Virus record (IMG/VR): IMGVR_UViG_3300025892_000043
Coordinates: 1 to 43,354 of that record
DNA length: 43,354 nt
From: a virus
Direction: 5' to 3' (one strand)
Part shown: positions 1-8,726 of the stretch, in pieces
Position numbering within the stretch: the first letter of the stretch is position 1
Layout: each line of letters opens with the position of its first letter
Made by a program: the position numbers and the translations under genes
Notes under the pieces: generated by a model
Told to the model about the DNA's origin: nothing
Seen by the model: only the letters and a program-made list of their open reading frames with translations
Databases searched by the model: none

Positions 1-1467
1 TTGAAGACTAATACCAGGAACAGCAAGAACAATAGAACCACTCAATTCGTTTCTGGTAGCAGTAGGAGTTCCTATTGCAGAAATTGATGATGGGGTAACT
101 GTTGATGCTGTTGCAGAAGTTGTTGAATTGGCACACAGAAGTATTGTATTAGTTACTGCTGTGAGTGGTTCTGTTGGTGGTGTGAAGTTTGCTGTGTAAA
201 GTCCTGTGCCTTTTACAATGCGGAAGTTACTAACAAATCCAAAAAGATCATTAGAGTTACTTAAACTCTGACCAATGTATAGATCTCTAGAAATATAGTT
301 GTTTGAATCACTAAAAGATCCACTCAATTTTCCATCAACAAATGCTCTTGTAACTCCTGAGTTTCTGCATATGGCGACATGCATCCATTCATTATGACGC
401 ATTGAAATATCATCTATCTCTACTCCAGAATTTTCATAAAAATAAAGTTTGTTTTCTGTTTGATCTTTAAAGAGTGCTGGATATAATCCATCTCCACCAC
501 TTCCACGAAAATCAAATAAAGCGTGGTAAGTGCCTTCATCTTTAAGATAATAAAATCCCTCTATAGTAAAATCACCTGTTCCAAGGTCAAGAGCAGCAGT
601 ATCAGCAATACTCAATCCCTGATTACCATCAAGTTTCAGACATCCATCAAAACCAAGTGTAGATACTTCTGGTCTCAACTGACTGACATAAGCATCAGAA
701 GTTGTAGGAGCACCATTTTGTGGTTGTGGTAAGTCTTCTCCTTTCAGTTTGATAATACTATTAGGAGTACAGTGGAAGTCAGCACCAGGATTAGAACTAT
801 CATTCATAGGCAGATAGAATCCGTTGACACCAAATCCACCTCTACGATTTACATCTTTTTTAATCTTTGTTGGTGAATGTGGCATCCACTGACCAGGACG
901 GAAATCAGTTGCTTGTGTAGAACCAACAGAAATATATCCGTCTCCATCTTTATAGAAACCAAACACATCTGGTGTGAGTGCTTGACCGTCTACCATAAAG
1001 ACATCACACATTTCACCATTAAAAAACTCAGTTGTACCATTATAAGCGCCAATGTATTGAGTTATAATTTCATTAAAACTAGTCTGAAAATTTTTATTCG
1101 GATATCCTGCATTATTATCTGGTGTTAATGCACCATTGACATATATTCTAACTCTTGCACTATCTTGTTCTAATGTAGTGTTGAATGCAACCATAACATG
1201 CATCCAATTGCCAGGATCCCTGCTTTTTCCATCTGCTTGAACATTTCCAGATGCAGCACCATTTAAGAATAATCTCAAACTATCATTTGGTGTAGTATAA
1301 TCAAATCTCCACCCACAATCTCCACCACTTCCACCAGATGCTCTAAAAAGATTTTGACTACCCGCATAATTTGCAGTAAAAATACTTCTCTTTACCCATC
1401 CACTCCAAGTAAATACTTTATTATCACCAGTACTGGTAGGAGTTCTCTTTAAATGTTCGTTTGCCAT
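1..1467 (-). CDS. LamG/concanavalin-like tail fibre protein (partial, C-terminus beyond window)
   Basis: The reading frame is open from an ATG at 1465-1467 to the window edge, giving 489 codons and no stop, so the gene continues to the left. Two beta-sandwich lectin-like (LamG/concanavalin A) units are recognisable. One covers about residues 15-160 and includes NWMHVMVAF and RIYVNGAL. The second covers about residues 290-425 and includes DFTIEGFYYL, EWMHVAICRN, FVDGKLSGS and IVKGTGLYTANFTPP. Between them is the segment GGFGVNGFYLPMNDSSNPGADF. Such units are common in cyanophage fibres and probably bind cell-surface glycans; that role is inferred. A GAGG ribosome-binding site sits about 10 bases before the ATG, and the upstream fibre gene ends 12 bases away. 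The gene is last in the visible fibre series, so it is probably co-transcribed with it. Confidence 0.85.
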   Translation of the reverse strand, partial: MANEHLKRTPTSTGDNKVFTWSGWVKRSIFTANYAGSQNLFRASGGSGGDCGWRFDYTTPNDSLRLFLNGAASGNVQADGKSRDPGNWMHVMVAFNTTLEQDSARVRIYVNGALTPDNNAGYPNKNFQTSFNEIITQYIGAYNGTTEFFNGEMCDVFMVDGQALTPDVFGFYKDGDGYISVGSTQATDFRPGQWMPHSPTKIKKDVNRRGGFGVNGFYLPMNDSSNPGADFHCTPNSIIKLKGEDLPQPQNGAPTTSDAYVSQLRPEVSTLGFDGCLKLDGNQGLSIADTAALDLGTGDFTIEGFYYLKDEGTYHALFDFRGSGGDGLYPALFKDQTENKLYFYENSGVEIDDISMRHNEWMHVAICRNSGVTRAFVDGKLSGSFSDSNNYISRDLYIGQSLSNSNDLFGFVSNFRIVKGTGLYTANFTPPTEPLTAVTNTILLCANSTTSATASTVTPSSISAIGTPTATRNELSGSIVLAVPGISLQ

Positions 1468-1478
1468 TATTTCTTACC

Positions 1479-2663
1479 TCAACCTAAAGTAGTAGAACCA
1501 GTGGGGAAATAATCCGTGATTATCTCTACCCAGTTTGTGCCGTTATAAAACTCCAAGGCGTTATTAGTGCTATTCTTTCTTATGTAGGCTTCAGTTCCAG
1601 ATGGTCTTTGTGCAGTTGTACCCGTTGGAAGTGATACTGCATCTGTATTAGATGCTAAATCAAGTGATACTGATGGATTAGCAGTTCCGATACCAACCAG
1701 ACCAGCAGCAGTTATACGAAGTCTTTCTTGTGCAGCGGTGCCAAATCTTAGGAAATCGTCATTAGTACCATGTTTGAACTCTACATAACCCCTATATCTG
1801 TTAGAACCAGATGTGGCATCACCAAAGTAAATACCACCATAGTTTGATGTTCCTGAATGTATTTGAATTGCTGAATCTTCACTCCCAGTACCTAATATCA
1901 GAGTTCTGTCATTAGTTTCAGTATAGATGGGAAAACTTCCATCATTTCCAACGCCAAGATTACCAGCAGAAGTTATACGAAGTCTTTCTGTTGGTGATGA
2001 CGAACCATTAGAACTCGTCTTAAATAAAAGATCTGACGGCATATCCGTCGTTGAATCAATATCACCAGAAACAACTGCTTCAATTATTGCCCCTAGGTTA
2101 TTAGAGGTTCCGTCATCATTATATCCTCTCCAATCTATTCTACCTAAGGAGTCACTGTTTGCTACTTCTGAGGAATTACCAATTGTGTTACTTTTACTTC
2201 TATAGAATGTTAGTCTTCCACCGTTGGTAGCAGTAGATGAGTATGCAAGGATATCAATACCATCCTGAGTATTAGTAAAAACTTGTAATTTACCACTACC
2301 AAAAGAACTAGTATGATTTACTAATACATCACCACCAGAAGTTATACGAAGTCTATCTACACCTAATGTTGTGTCTTCTATTGCAAACCAGGCAGTTCCT
2401 TTTAATTTCCACTTCTGACTATTATCAATATCATCTAATAAAATGTATGGAGAATTACTTGCGATATGAAGATCTTCTTCTGGATTAGCAGTTCCGATAC
2501 CCAGTCTACTATTCTTTAACGTGAGTATATCAGTAACACTCCCAGCAACACCATAACCTAACCTTACCGTGCCATCTGGAGAAGCTGGTTGGTAAAGTGT
2601 GTAGTTATTAGCTGCAGTCCCATCTTGACCAACCTGTAGATTGTTAACCTTTAATGTGCTCAC
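1479..2663 (-). CDS. tail fibre protein with ERLRIT/GIGT repeats (394 aa)
   Basis: This fibre-like protein of 394 residues starts at a GTG codon (2661-2663). The GTG is followed by STLKVNNLQVGQ, a typical cyanophage fibre N-terminus. The body repeats short blocks of the type ERLRITSAG followed by VGIGTANP, which are expected to form beta-rich trimeric shafts. The end has the block GTTAQRPSGTEAYIRKN followed by LEFYNGTNWVEI, common at the tips of phage fibres. A late-promoter motif GATAAATA lies 20-27 bases before the start. It shares a 46-base exact DNA repeat with the 781-residue fibre gene. A role as a virion fibre in host recognition is inferred from composition and context; no receptor can be assigned. 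Confidence 0.8.
   Translation of the reverse strand: MSTLKVNNLQVGQDGTAANNYTLYQPASPDGTVRLGYGVAGSVTDILTLKNSRLGIGTANPEEDLHIASNSPYILLDDIDNSQKWKLKGTAWFAIEDTTLGVDRLRITSGGDVLVNHTSSFGSGKLQVFTNTQDGIDILAYSSTATNGGRLTFYRSKSNTIGNSSEVANSDSLGRIDWRGYNDDGTSNNLGAIIEAVVSGDIDSTTDMPSDLLFKTSSNGSSSPTERLRITSAGNLGVGNDGSFPIYTETNDRTLILGTGSEDSAIQIHSGTSNYGGIYFGDATSGSNRYRGYVEFKHGTNDDFLRFGTAAQERLRITAAGLVGIGTANPSVSLDLASNTDAVSLPTGTTAQRPSGTEAYIRKNSTNNALEFYNGTNWVEIITDYFPTGSTTLG
1682..1727. repeat. 46-bp direct repeat, copy 1 (ERLRITAAG block)
   Basis: The 46 bases here are identical to those at 8032-8077. The stretch encodes part of the ERLRITAAGLVGIGT block of the 394-residue fibre. Shorter versions of its core (GTTATACGAAGTC on the plus strand) recur across the fibre genes near 1971, 2341, 4131, 7781 and 8051. 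Confidence 0.85.
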
Positions 2664-2682
2664 AATATCTCTGCTTTATTGT

Positions 2683-2690
2683 TATTTATC
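2683..2690 (-). promoter_or_regulatory. late promoter motif GATAAATA
   Basis: The minus strand reads GATAAATA here, matching the T4-type late consensus NATAAATA recognised by the gp55/gp33-modified polymerase. It lies in the short gap before the GTG of the 394-residue fibre gene. The call rests on motif and position only. Confidence 0.5.
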
Positions 2691-2985
2691 ACTCTGCTGG
2701 TGCTTCTGGTTTGTTTGCAATCAAAAATGCTTTATATGATTCTTTAACTGCATCAGTCCATGCAGCATTACAGATTGATTGTACATCAGCATCTTCTTCA
2801 CTGATGTCTGTATCTACCAGGTCATCACTCTCATTAAGTGATCCACAATTGAGTGCATGACGATGGAATGAACGGGTGAGTTCTACACCATCTCTCTCGA
2901 TGATGGTTGCTTTACGTACTTGTACTGCTTTGTATGTACCAACGACTTCGATCTTGTCGTTTTCAAATCTTTCAGTAAGTGCCAT
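2689..2985 (-). CDS. conserved small cyanophage virion protein (98 aa)
   Basis: The gene encodes 98 residues beginning MALTERFENDKIEVVGTYK, with RSFHRHALNCG in the middle and a C-terminal CNAAWTDAVKESYKAF helix. The type recurs in T4-like cyanophages between fibre genes as I remember it, but I know no function. No signal peptide or membrane segment is visible. The start is supported by a strong CGGAGG ribosome-binding site about 10 bases before the ATG. A late-promoter motif AATAAATA lies about 40 bases upstream. The setting inside the fibre cluster suggests a minor structural or fibre-assembly role, which is inference. Confidence 0.75.
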   Translation of the reverse strand: MALTERFENDKIEVVGTYKAVQVRKATIIERDGVELTRSFHRHALNCGSLNESDDLVDTDISEEDADVQSICNAAWTDAVKESYKAFLIANKPEAPAE

Positions 2986-3003
2986 TAGGATTGTCCTCCG
3001 AAC

Positions 3004-3017
3004 TAAACAGGTTTAGG
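3004..3017 (-). other. short inverted repeat in the leader of the 98-aa gene
   Basis: A perfect 6-base inverted repeat (CTAAAC, two bases, GTTTAG) sits between the late-promoter motif and the ribosome-binding site. The 2-base loop is tight, so it may be no more than a weak mRNA hairpin. Confidence 0.3.
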
Positions 3018-3022
3018 CGTAC

Positions 3023-3030
3023 TATTTATT
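3023..3030 (-). promoter_or_regulatory. late promoter motif AATAAATA
   Basis: The minus strand reads AATAAATA in the 54-base gap before the 98-residue gene, at a distance suited to a T4-type late promoter. The call rests on motif and position only. Confidence 0.45.
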
Positions 3031-3039
3031 AGATGTTAA

Positions 3040-6000
3040 TTATACATTAGCGACGTAAGTTCCACCTATCAATGCTACCCAACTAGTATCAACACTTACG
3101 GATTGAATTACATTTCCTGGTGTATTAGCTATCAGTACTAAATGAGAACCTCCAGCTGCTGTGTAAGCACCCATCCAGGTTGTGCCAGCTGGCATTGATA
3201 TATTATTAGCATAAGATACATTTATTGACGCATAACCTCTGTTTGTATCGTTTAATGCTACAAAAGGAAGACCGCCAATACGCATAGTACCTGTAGCAGT
3301 TGATGATGTAACTGTCATTCTAATTTGGAAATGAACTAATTTACCAACTTTTACATAATATCCATATTGAAGAGTGTATGTTGATGATCCTGCTACAGTC
3401 GCTCCAAACATTGTTGGAAGGAAAGTGCCTTCTTCATAATCATCTAAAAGATTAGAACTTGGATTACCTGATGTTGCATAGGCACTGAAGTTAATACCAT
3501 TTCCCGATGAAACTTTTAAGTTTCCATCAAGTTCAAGGTCGGCAGTAGTTACGCCAGTAGATACAAATCTGATTGGATATGCAGTTGTATTCTGTCCATG
3601 ATACAAACGACCAATCTCATAATAAGTTGATGATGGCGAACTGTTATATCTAACTCTCTGCTGGGCAAGTATATCAGCAGTACCTGTTCCATGATTGTAA
3701 GTGATGGATTTATATTCTCCTCCTGACCAGCCACCATAAATATCAATTGCTCTAGTTTCAGAATTACTTGCATCAGAACCAATGTTTAGGTGTGCATGTG
3801 TTGTTCCATTTGAAACACTACCTTTTAATCTTATTTTAGAAGTGCTTTCAAAATCTAAAGTATTTTCTGAATGATCAAATATGAATTTTTGAGCTCCACC
3901 AGTTGCGAATATAAGATCGGCATTTGCATAATTCCAGAAGTAAAAATCTGAGTTAAAAAAGGTTATCAATCCGCCTACATTTGACGCCACTCCCGAATTA
4001 TTATTAGTAAAGTAAATTTCTGATGGTGAAGTTGTACCAGTATCTGAGTTATGGATATGTATAAATCTGGATGACGAAGCAGCATTACCTGATGTTGGAC
4101 TATCAGTTCCTATGCCAACATTACCATCAGAAGTTATACGAAGTCTTTCTGTTCCATTACCAGCACCAATAATTACTGTGTTTGTGAGAGTCGATGTCCC
4201 GGTAATATTACAACCAATAATTGTGTTACCCGACCCAGTTGTAATTGAAGTACCAGATCCAAATCCAATGGCTATATTCGTATGTCCGCTGGTATTTGAA
4301 GTGAGTACTCCAGTACCGATACCAGTATTGCTGTATCCTGTATCGTTTTCTAAAAGAGTCCATCGGCCAACTGCTATATTACTATTTCCGCTTGTATTAG
4401 CGCGAAGGGCATACTGTCCAACGGACGTATTGTCTATTCCGCCAATATTAGATTTAAGGGATTGTTCACCAACAGCAGTGTTTCTGTATCCTGTGGTATT
4501 ATTGTTTAATGCGCTTAGGCCAACTGCTGTATTTGTGGACTGATTACCAGCACCCTGACCAACTCTTACACCATTGAATGATGCATCGCCAGTTACATCG
4601 TCACCCCAACTTAAGTTTCCAGATGCATCTGATGTTAAGAATTTACCAGCAACAATATTATTTGGGAAAGTTAAAGTATAAGTTGCAGCTGCACTATGAG
4701 GAGGTGATTTTAATTTTATACCATGACTTTGTGCTGAACAATTAAGTTGTAAAGTACCGTCACCACCACCAGCACCTCTAACTTCAACTACACCAGTTCC
4801 ATTCGGTGTAAGTTTTATATTACCATTAGATGTACTTGTATTAATTTCTCTTGCTTGTACATCGAGATTTCCACCAAGTTGTGGAGTAGTATCCTCAACT
4901 ACATTTTTGAGAAATGTACTCGCTAACTTACCATCAGCAATAGAACCTGCTAGTTGTGCATTAGTGATAGTTCCAGTCAGGTCAGTTGTTGGCAATGATC
5001 CACTTAATGTAGTTGCAGCAAAAGTTCCTGTGATACTAATATTACCGGTTCCCGTTATATTATTACTATTAAGATCTAAGTTACCACCAAGTTGTGGTGT
5101 AGTGTCATCCACGACATCAGAGATTCCTCCTCCACCGCTACCGCCCTGATCTGCAACCCATGCATAATCAGAACCATTCCAACTTAGAATTTGACCTGAA
5201 GAAGCTCCACCGGAATTCAGATGGTTATCTACATTAGAGTCTCCATAGGAACCACCTCCACCCGATATTGTTGTCCAAGATACAGCACCAGAAGCACCAC
5301 CAGATGTTAATACTTGACCACTAGTTCCATAGTTAGCGCCACCAATACCAATTTGTCCACTAGGTCCAACACGAAGTCTTTCTGTTGCTCCTGTTCTTAC
5401 TCTGAATATATTTGCAAGACTACTATGACTTGCACCATAGAGATTAATATTTGCTCCAGTATTGGATGCAGTATCACCAGTAACTGTGAAAGAACTATTA
5501 CTTACATCTCTTCTCAGTGTACCATTGTGTGACACTATTTCACCACTAGAATCTATCTGAAGTCTTGTTGTTCCACCGGTTTGAAGATCTAATGTAGCGC
5601 CATTTATAAATCCAAATGCATTACCAGTATCATCAGAATTTCTGAAATCAATTTTTGGTAATCCAGCAGTTCCATCATTTCTTAAGATTATCTGTCTTGC
5701 ATTACTAATAAATTTTGAATTGCCATCAGAATCTACGCGAAGTCTTTCTACTCCTTCTGTAGTTACCTTAAAATGACCATCTGAACCTGTATCTACTACT
5801 TCAGCCTCGGTATTACCCTCAGACATTTTATCGGAGACTCCTCCGCCTCCTCCACCGCCAGACTGATTAACCCAACTTAAATTTCCTGATCCATCAGTCT
5901 GTAGTACCTGTCCACTACTACCAGATGTACCTGGAAGTGTGAATGTGACGTTACCTATAAAATCACTATGTGGAGGTGATTTTAGAGATGCATAATGAGC

Positions 6001-6147
6001 ATTGTTTGATTCGCAATATAAACGTACTTCTGATTGAACGCCAGTATTTTTAACACCAAGCACCCCACTGGATATCGTTAAGATATCAGTTCCGTTTATC
6101 TGTAGATAACCGTCGTTAGCTTGTCCAGCTCTAAATCCTGCGCTCAT
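3040..6147 (-). CDS. long tail fibre protein with NTAVG repeats (1035 aa)
   Basis: This is a 1035-residue fibre. The N-terminal half contains several ERLRVxSxG blocks and two copies of the VxDTTPQLGGNLD motif. Residues of about 530-630 form a run of some seven repeats of the NTAVGxxAL...NTTGxxN type, known from coiled or beta-roll adhesin stalks. The C-terminal section from about residue 890 starts LLDDYEEGTFLPTMFG. That motif precedes receptor-binding tips in many cyanophage fibres, and a unique 130-residue tip follows it. A late promoter GATAAATA lies 22 bases upstream. Glycine-rich linkers (six or more Gly) occur near residues 93-100. Function as a host-range fibre is inferred. Confidence 0.85.
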   Translation of the reverse strand: MSAGFRAGQANDGYLQINGTDILTISSGVLGVKNTGVQSEVRLYCESNNAHYASLKSPPHSDFIGNVTFTLPGTSGSSGQVLQTDGSGNLSWVNQSGGGGGGGVSDKMSEGNTEAEVVDTGSDGHFKVTTEGVERLRVDSDGNSKFISNARQIILRNDGTAGLPKIDFRNSDDTGNAFGFINGATLDLQTGGTTRLQIDSSGEIVSHNGTLRRDVSNSSFTVTGDTASNTGANINLYGASHSSLANIFRVRTGATERLRVGPSGQIGIGGANYGTSGQVLTSGGASGAVSWTTISGGGGSYGDSNVDNHLNSGGASSGQILSWNGSDYAWVADQGGSGGGGISDVVDDTTPQLGGNLDLNSNNITGTGNISITGTFAATTLSGSLPTTDLTGTITNAQLAGSIADGKLASTFLKNVVEDTTPQLGGNLDVQAREINTSTSNGNIKLTPNGTGVVEVRGAGGGDGTLQLNCSAQSHGIKLKSPPHSAAATYTLTFPNNIVAGKFLTSDASGNLSWGDDVTGDASFNGVRVGQGAGNQSTNTAVGLSALNNNTTGYRNTAVGEQSLKSNIGGIDNTSVGQYALRANTSGNSNIAVGRWTLLENDTGYSNTGIGTGVLTSNTSGHTNIAIGFGSGTSITTGSGNTIIGCNITGTSTLTNTVIIGAGNGTERLRITSDGNVGIGTDSPTSGNAASSSRFIHIHNSDTGTTSPSEIYFTNNNSGVASNVGGLITFFNSDFYFWNYANADLIFATGGAQKFIFDHSENTLDFESTSKIRLKGSVSNGTTHAHLNIGSDASNSETRAIDIYGGWSGGEYKSITYNHGTGTADILAQQRVRYNSSPSSTYYEIGRLYHGQNTTAYPIRFVSTGVTTADLELDGNLKVSSGNGINFSAYATSGNPSSNLLDDYEEGTFLPTMFGATVAGSSTYTLQYGYYVKVGKLVHFQIRMTVTSSTATGTMRIGGLPFVALNDTNRGYASINVSYANNISMPAGTTWMGAYTAAGGSHLVLIANTPGNVIQSVSVDTSWVALIGGTYVANV

Positions 6148-6168
6148 TTTATTACTTCTTTATAGTTG

Positions 6169-6176
6169 TATTTATC
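6169..6176 (-). promoter_or_regulatory. late promoter motif GATAAATA
   Basis: The minus strand reads GATAAATA just before the 1035-residue fibre gene, overlapping the stop codon of the 66-residue gene. It fits the NATAAATA late consensus and the placement seen at other structural genes in this window. Confidence 0.5.
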
Positions 6177-6375
6177 AATCTTCCGGTGGTTCAATAATTT
6201 CTACAGCATCACCTTTTATTGCTACACCATCAACACAAGTGTAGTAATAGTTATGATCCCAAGTTTCTCCTTCTGGAAGAACTCCTTCAACGTATTCATC
6301 AGTATCTAAGTTGGATGGAAGCATTGTTCCGCTATAAATCCAACTTCCGTCGTTTACTTTAAAAATGTGCATCAT
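6175..6375 (-). CDS. small protein between fibre genes (66 aa), possible fibre accessory
   Basis: The 66-residue product begins MMHIFKVNDGSWIYSGTM and contains VLPEGETWDHNYYYTCVDG. It is acidic at the C-terminus (EIIEPPED). Such small proteins next to tail-fibre genes are often assembly chaperones or minor structural parts, but no fold is recognised here. Two adjacent ATG codons (6375 and 6372) are possible starts, and no strong ribosome-binding site is visible. The upstream fibre gene ends only 4 bases before the first ATG, which suggests translational coupling. Confidence 0.65.
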   Translation of the reverse strand: MMHIFKVNDGSWIYSGTMLPSNLDTDEYVEGVLPEGETWDHNYYYTCVDGVAIKGDAVEIIEPPED

Positions 6376-6379
6376 AGTT

Positions 6380-8725
6380 TTAGAAATGGTTATACATTAA
6401 ATGGAAGAACCCGTATCCAGATCCACCATAGGTTCCGTTGGTTTTTGTGATTCTAACGATAGTGCTACTTGGTTTTGAAAAAGTCCAACTACCAGCTTGG
6501 GAATGGGTTTGCTCAATCCCATTGCCCATTACATTAACACTCGTTCCACGACTACTAAACCATACAGTTCTGTGAGCACCATAGCTGGTAGTATAATAGT
6601 GGTTATAACCCGCAACGAGGTAGAAACTGTTACCATAACCACCCTCAGATGGAACAGGAAAGTCCCAATTATATGTAGTATTATTAAGCAGTAAGAATGA
6701 TTGGTAGATGTTTCTAACACCATTCATCTCAAATTGAGCGTCAGAAGTTATTTTCAGACTTTCTTTCAAAGTTTCATTATGTGAAGTATAAAAACTTAAA
6801 GATGTTTTTTCACTATTTTCTCCTACACTTTCATGATTTGCTACAACAGCAGCACTACATCCATCTGTGGAGTGCAATGCTCCGGAGAACATAATTCCAG
6901 ATTTAGAATTATCAGCATTATCACTTGCTTGACATAGAATCTGACAAGAACTTCTTAAATAACCATGATCAGCGCCAATTGCTGTTGTAGTACCAGTGCT
7001 TGAAACATGTAATTTAGCTAAAGGAGCAACATTACCATATGCATCAGCACCAATAGCAACATCACCACCAGAACTTATACGAAGTCTTTCTGCTCCTGAG
7101 GTTCCTGTCTTAAATACAAAGTAACCAGAGTCAAACTCCATTAATGCACCAGCATTGGTAGCTCTGTAATTCTGTTTAAATATTGTTGAGGTATATGAAG
7201 AATTATTGTAAGTTATATCAAGACCAACAGCACTACCAGCATTACCACCAAGTTTAAGAACACCATTGGAATTAGTTGCTGTTTTTACATGCAAATCTGC
7301 AGCAGTGTTGTCATTTATATTAATACCAACTTTACCACCGTCAGCAATTGCAAATCTTGTAGTTGCAGTACCAGTACTACTAAACTCATCAATTCTAAAA
7401 GTAGATGCTAACCAACTATTTTGATCGTAATAAAAACCCCATTGTCTAGCGGCAGAACCCTTTACATCTAGGAAATATTCACCGCCGCTACCTACTTCTA
7501 ACGATAATTTAGAAGTTGGAGAATTAGTCCCCAATCCTGTATTACCATTATTTTTAAAGAAAGCAGCACTTGTTACATTGGAAGCACTACCAGACCCGCC
7601 TCCATCTGCATATCTTATTGTAAGACCATCACCCTGTCCAACTAACCACCAGTCTCTTGATTGACCTGTATCACTAATACAAATTGCGGGGTTGGTATCA
7701 TCTTCGATTACTAATGTTGCTTGTGAGTTACCATAGGATGTGGGGTTAGTCGAGTTGATTCCAATATTACCAGCAGAAGTTATACGAAGTTTTTCTGCTG
7801 AAGTATTATTTTCTGTTGTATGAATAGCAAAAAAGTTATCGGTTGCAGCACCTGAACTATGATTTCCTTCTTTTCCTGCACGAAGAATTATATTAGATGC
7901 AACGGTATTCTCAAGACCAAGTTTTATATCAACAGTTTCATTAGTTCCACCACCACTTGTATTCTTAAATGTTGCTAATGTTGCTTCACCATCAACACTT
8001 GTTGCTACTTCTAAAGTTGCTGTTGGATTATCAGTTCCGATACCAACCAGACCAGCAGCAGTTATACGAAGTCTTTCATTACTAGTAAGATTATTTGCTG
8101 AAGAAGTTCTGAATATAATTTGACCATCATCTTTATTAGTAGTATCACTTCCTGCTGTTAGTGCAATTTCTGCAACTGGTGTCCCATTCCAATATCCTTC
8201 AATTGCTAATAGATGACTATTCGCACCTGTTCTATTACAATCAGAAGTTATCTGTGCATAATGATTCTCTGTTGTTTTAAATGTTAGTCCACTCGCATTG
8301 TTATTAAGAATCTCTAAGTGGTCACTTGGATTATCAGTTCCGATGCCAACATTGCCATTATGCTTTATAATCATTCCAAGAGTTCCAGCACCAAATCCTG
8401 GATGCGATGAACCCGCTGCAGCATATTCAAATCTAAGTGGAGCATTTGCTCCATCACTATTATTAACACCTACTAACCACTGACCTGTATCTTTATTAAT
8501 TAAAAGACCAGCATCAGCACCACTTGTTCTAGCAATTTCAATATAGTTACCAGCTCTAGTAGGTGCATAAGACGGTTGGACAGTATCACCAACTGTTAAA
8601 GTATTGTTTGGTGAATCTTCTAAAACACCGACACGATTATTTGCAGCGTCAACTACTAAAGTTGTCCCATCTACTCCAAGATCTGGTGTGACAATACCAG
8701 TTGTTCCGTTAATAGTTACAGCCAT
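6380..8725 (-). CDS. tail fibre protein with ERLRIT repeats (781 aa)
   Basis: This 781-residue fibre starts MAVTINGTTGIVTPDLGVDG, a standard cyanophage fibre head. It has at least four ERLRITxxG/AERLRISSGG blocks alternating with VGIGTDNP or LGTNSPTSKL segments, giving a long repetitive shaft. The last 110 residues, from about NGVRNIYQSF, do not repeat. They are rich in Tyr, Gly and Ser (NHYYTTSYGAHR, GGSGYGFFHLMYNHF), as expected for a distal receptor-binding tip. It shares a 46-base exact repeat with the 394-residue fibre gene. It follows the 229-residue gene after one base, so the two are probably co-expressed. Confidence 0.85.
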   Translation of the reverse strand: MAVTINGTTGIVTPDLGVDGTTLVVDAANNRVGVLEDSPNNTLTVGDTVQPSYAPTRAGNYIEIARTSGADAGLLINKDTGQWLVGVNNSDGANAPLRFEYAAAGSSHPGFGAGTLGMIIKHNGNVGIGTDNPSDHLEILNNNASGLTFKTTENHYAQITSDCNRTGANSHLLAIEGYWNGTPVAEIALTAGSDTTNKDDGQIIFRTSSANNLTSNERLRITAAGLVGIGTDNPTATLEVATSVDGEATLATFKNTSGGGTNETVDIKLGLENTVASNIILRAGKEGNHSSGAATDNFFAIHTTENNTSAEKLRITSAGNIGINSTNPTSYGNSQATLVIEDDTNPAICISDTGQSRDWWLVGQGDGLTIRYADGGGSGSASNVTSAAFFKNNGNTGLGTNSPTSKLSLEVGSGGEYFLDVKGSAARQWGFYYDQNSWLASTFRIDEFSSTGTATTRFAIADGGKVGININDNTAADLHVKTATNSNGVLKLGGNAGSAVGLDITYNNSSYTSTIFKQNYRATNAGALMEFDSGYFVFKTGTSGAERLRISSGGDVAIGADAYGNVAPLAKLHVSSTGTTTAIGADHGYLRSSCQILCQASDNADNSKSGIMFSGALHSTDGCSAAVVANHESVGENSEKTSLSFYTSHNETLKESLKITSDAQFEMNGVRNIYQSFLLLNNTTYNWDFPVPSEGGYGNSFYLVAGYNHYYTTSYGAHRTVWFSSRGTSVNVMGNGIEQTHSQAGSWTFSKPSSTIVRITKTNGTYGGSGYGFFHLMYNHF
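8032..8077. repeat. 46-bp direct repeat, copy 2
   Basis: Exact copy of 1682-1727, in the same orientation, in the 781-residue fibre gene. Identity at the DNA level, including third codon positions, is more than protein constraint needs and would allow recombination between fibre genes. Confidence 0.85.
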
Positions 8726-8726
8726 G

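Noticed and set aside
4112-4543. Plus-strand open frame of 143 codons opposite the NTAVG repeats
   Set aside because: Its own Val/Pro-rich repeats are the complement of the fibre repeats; no start signals.
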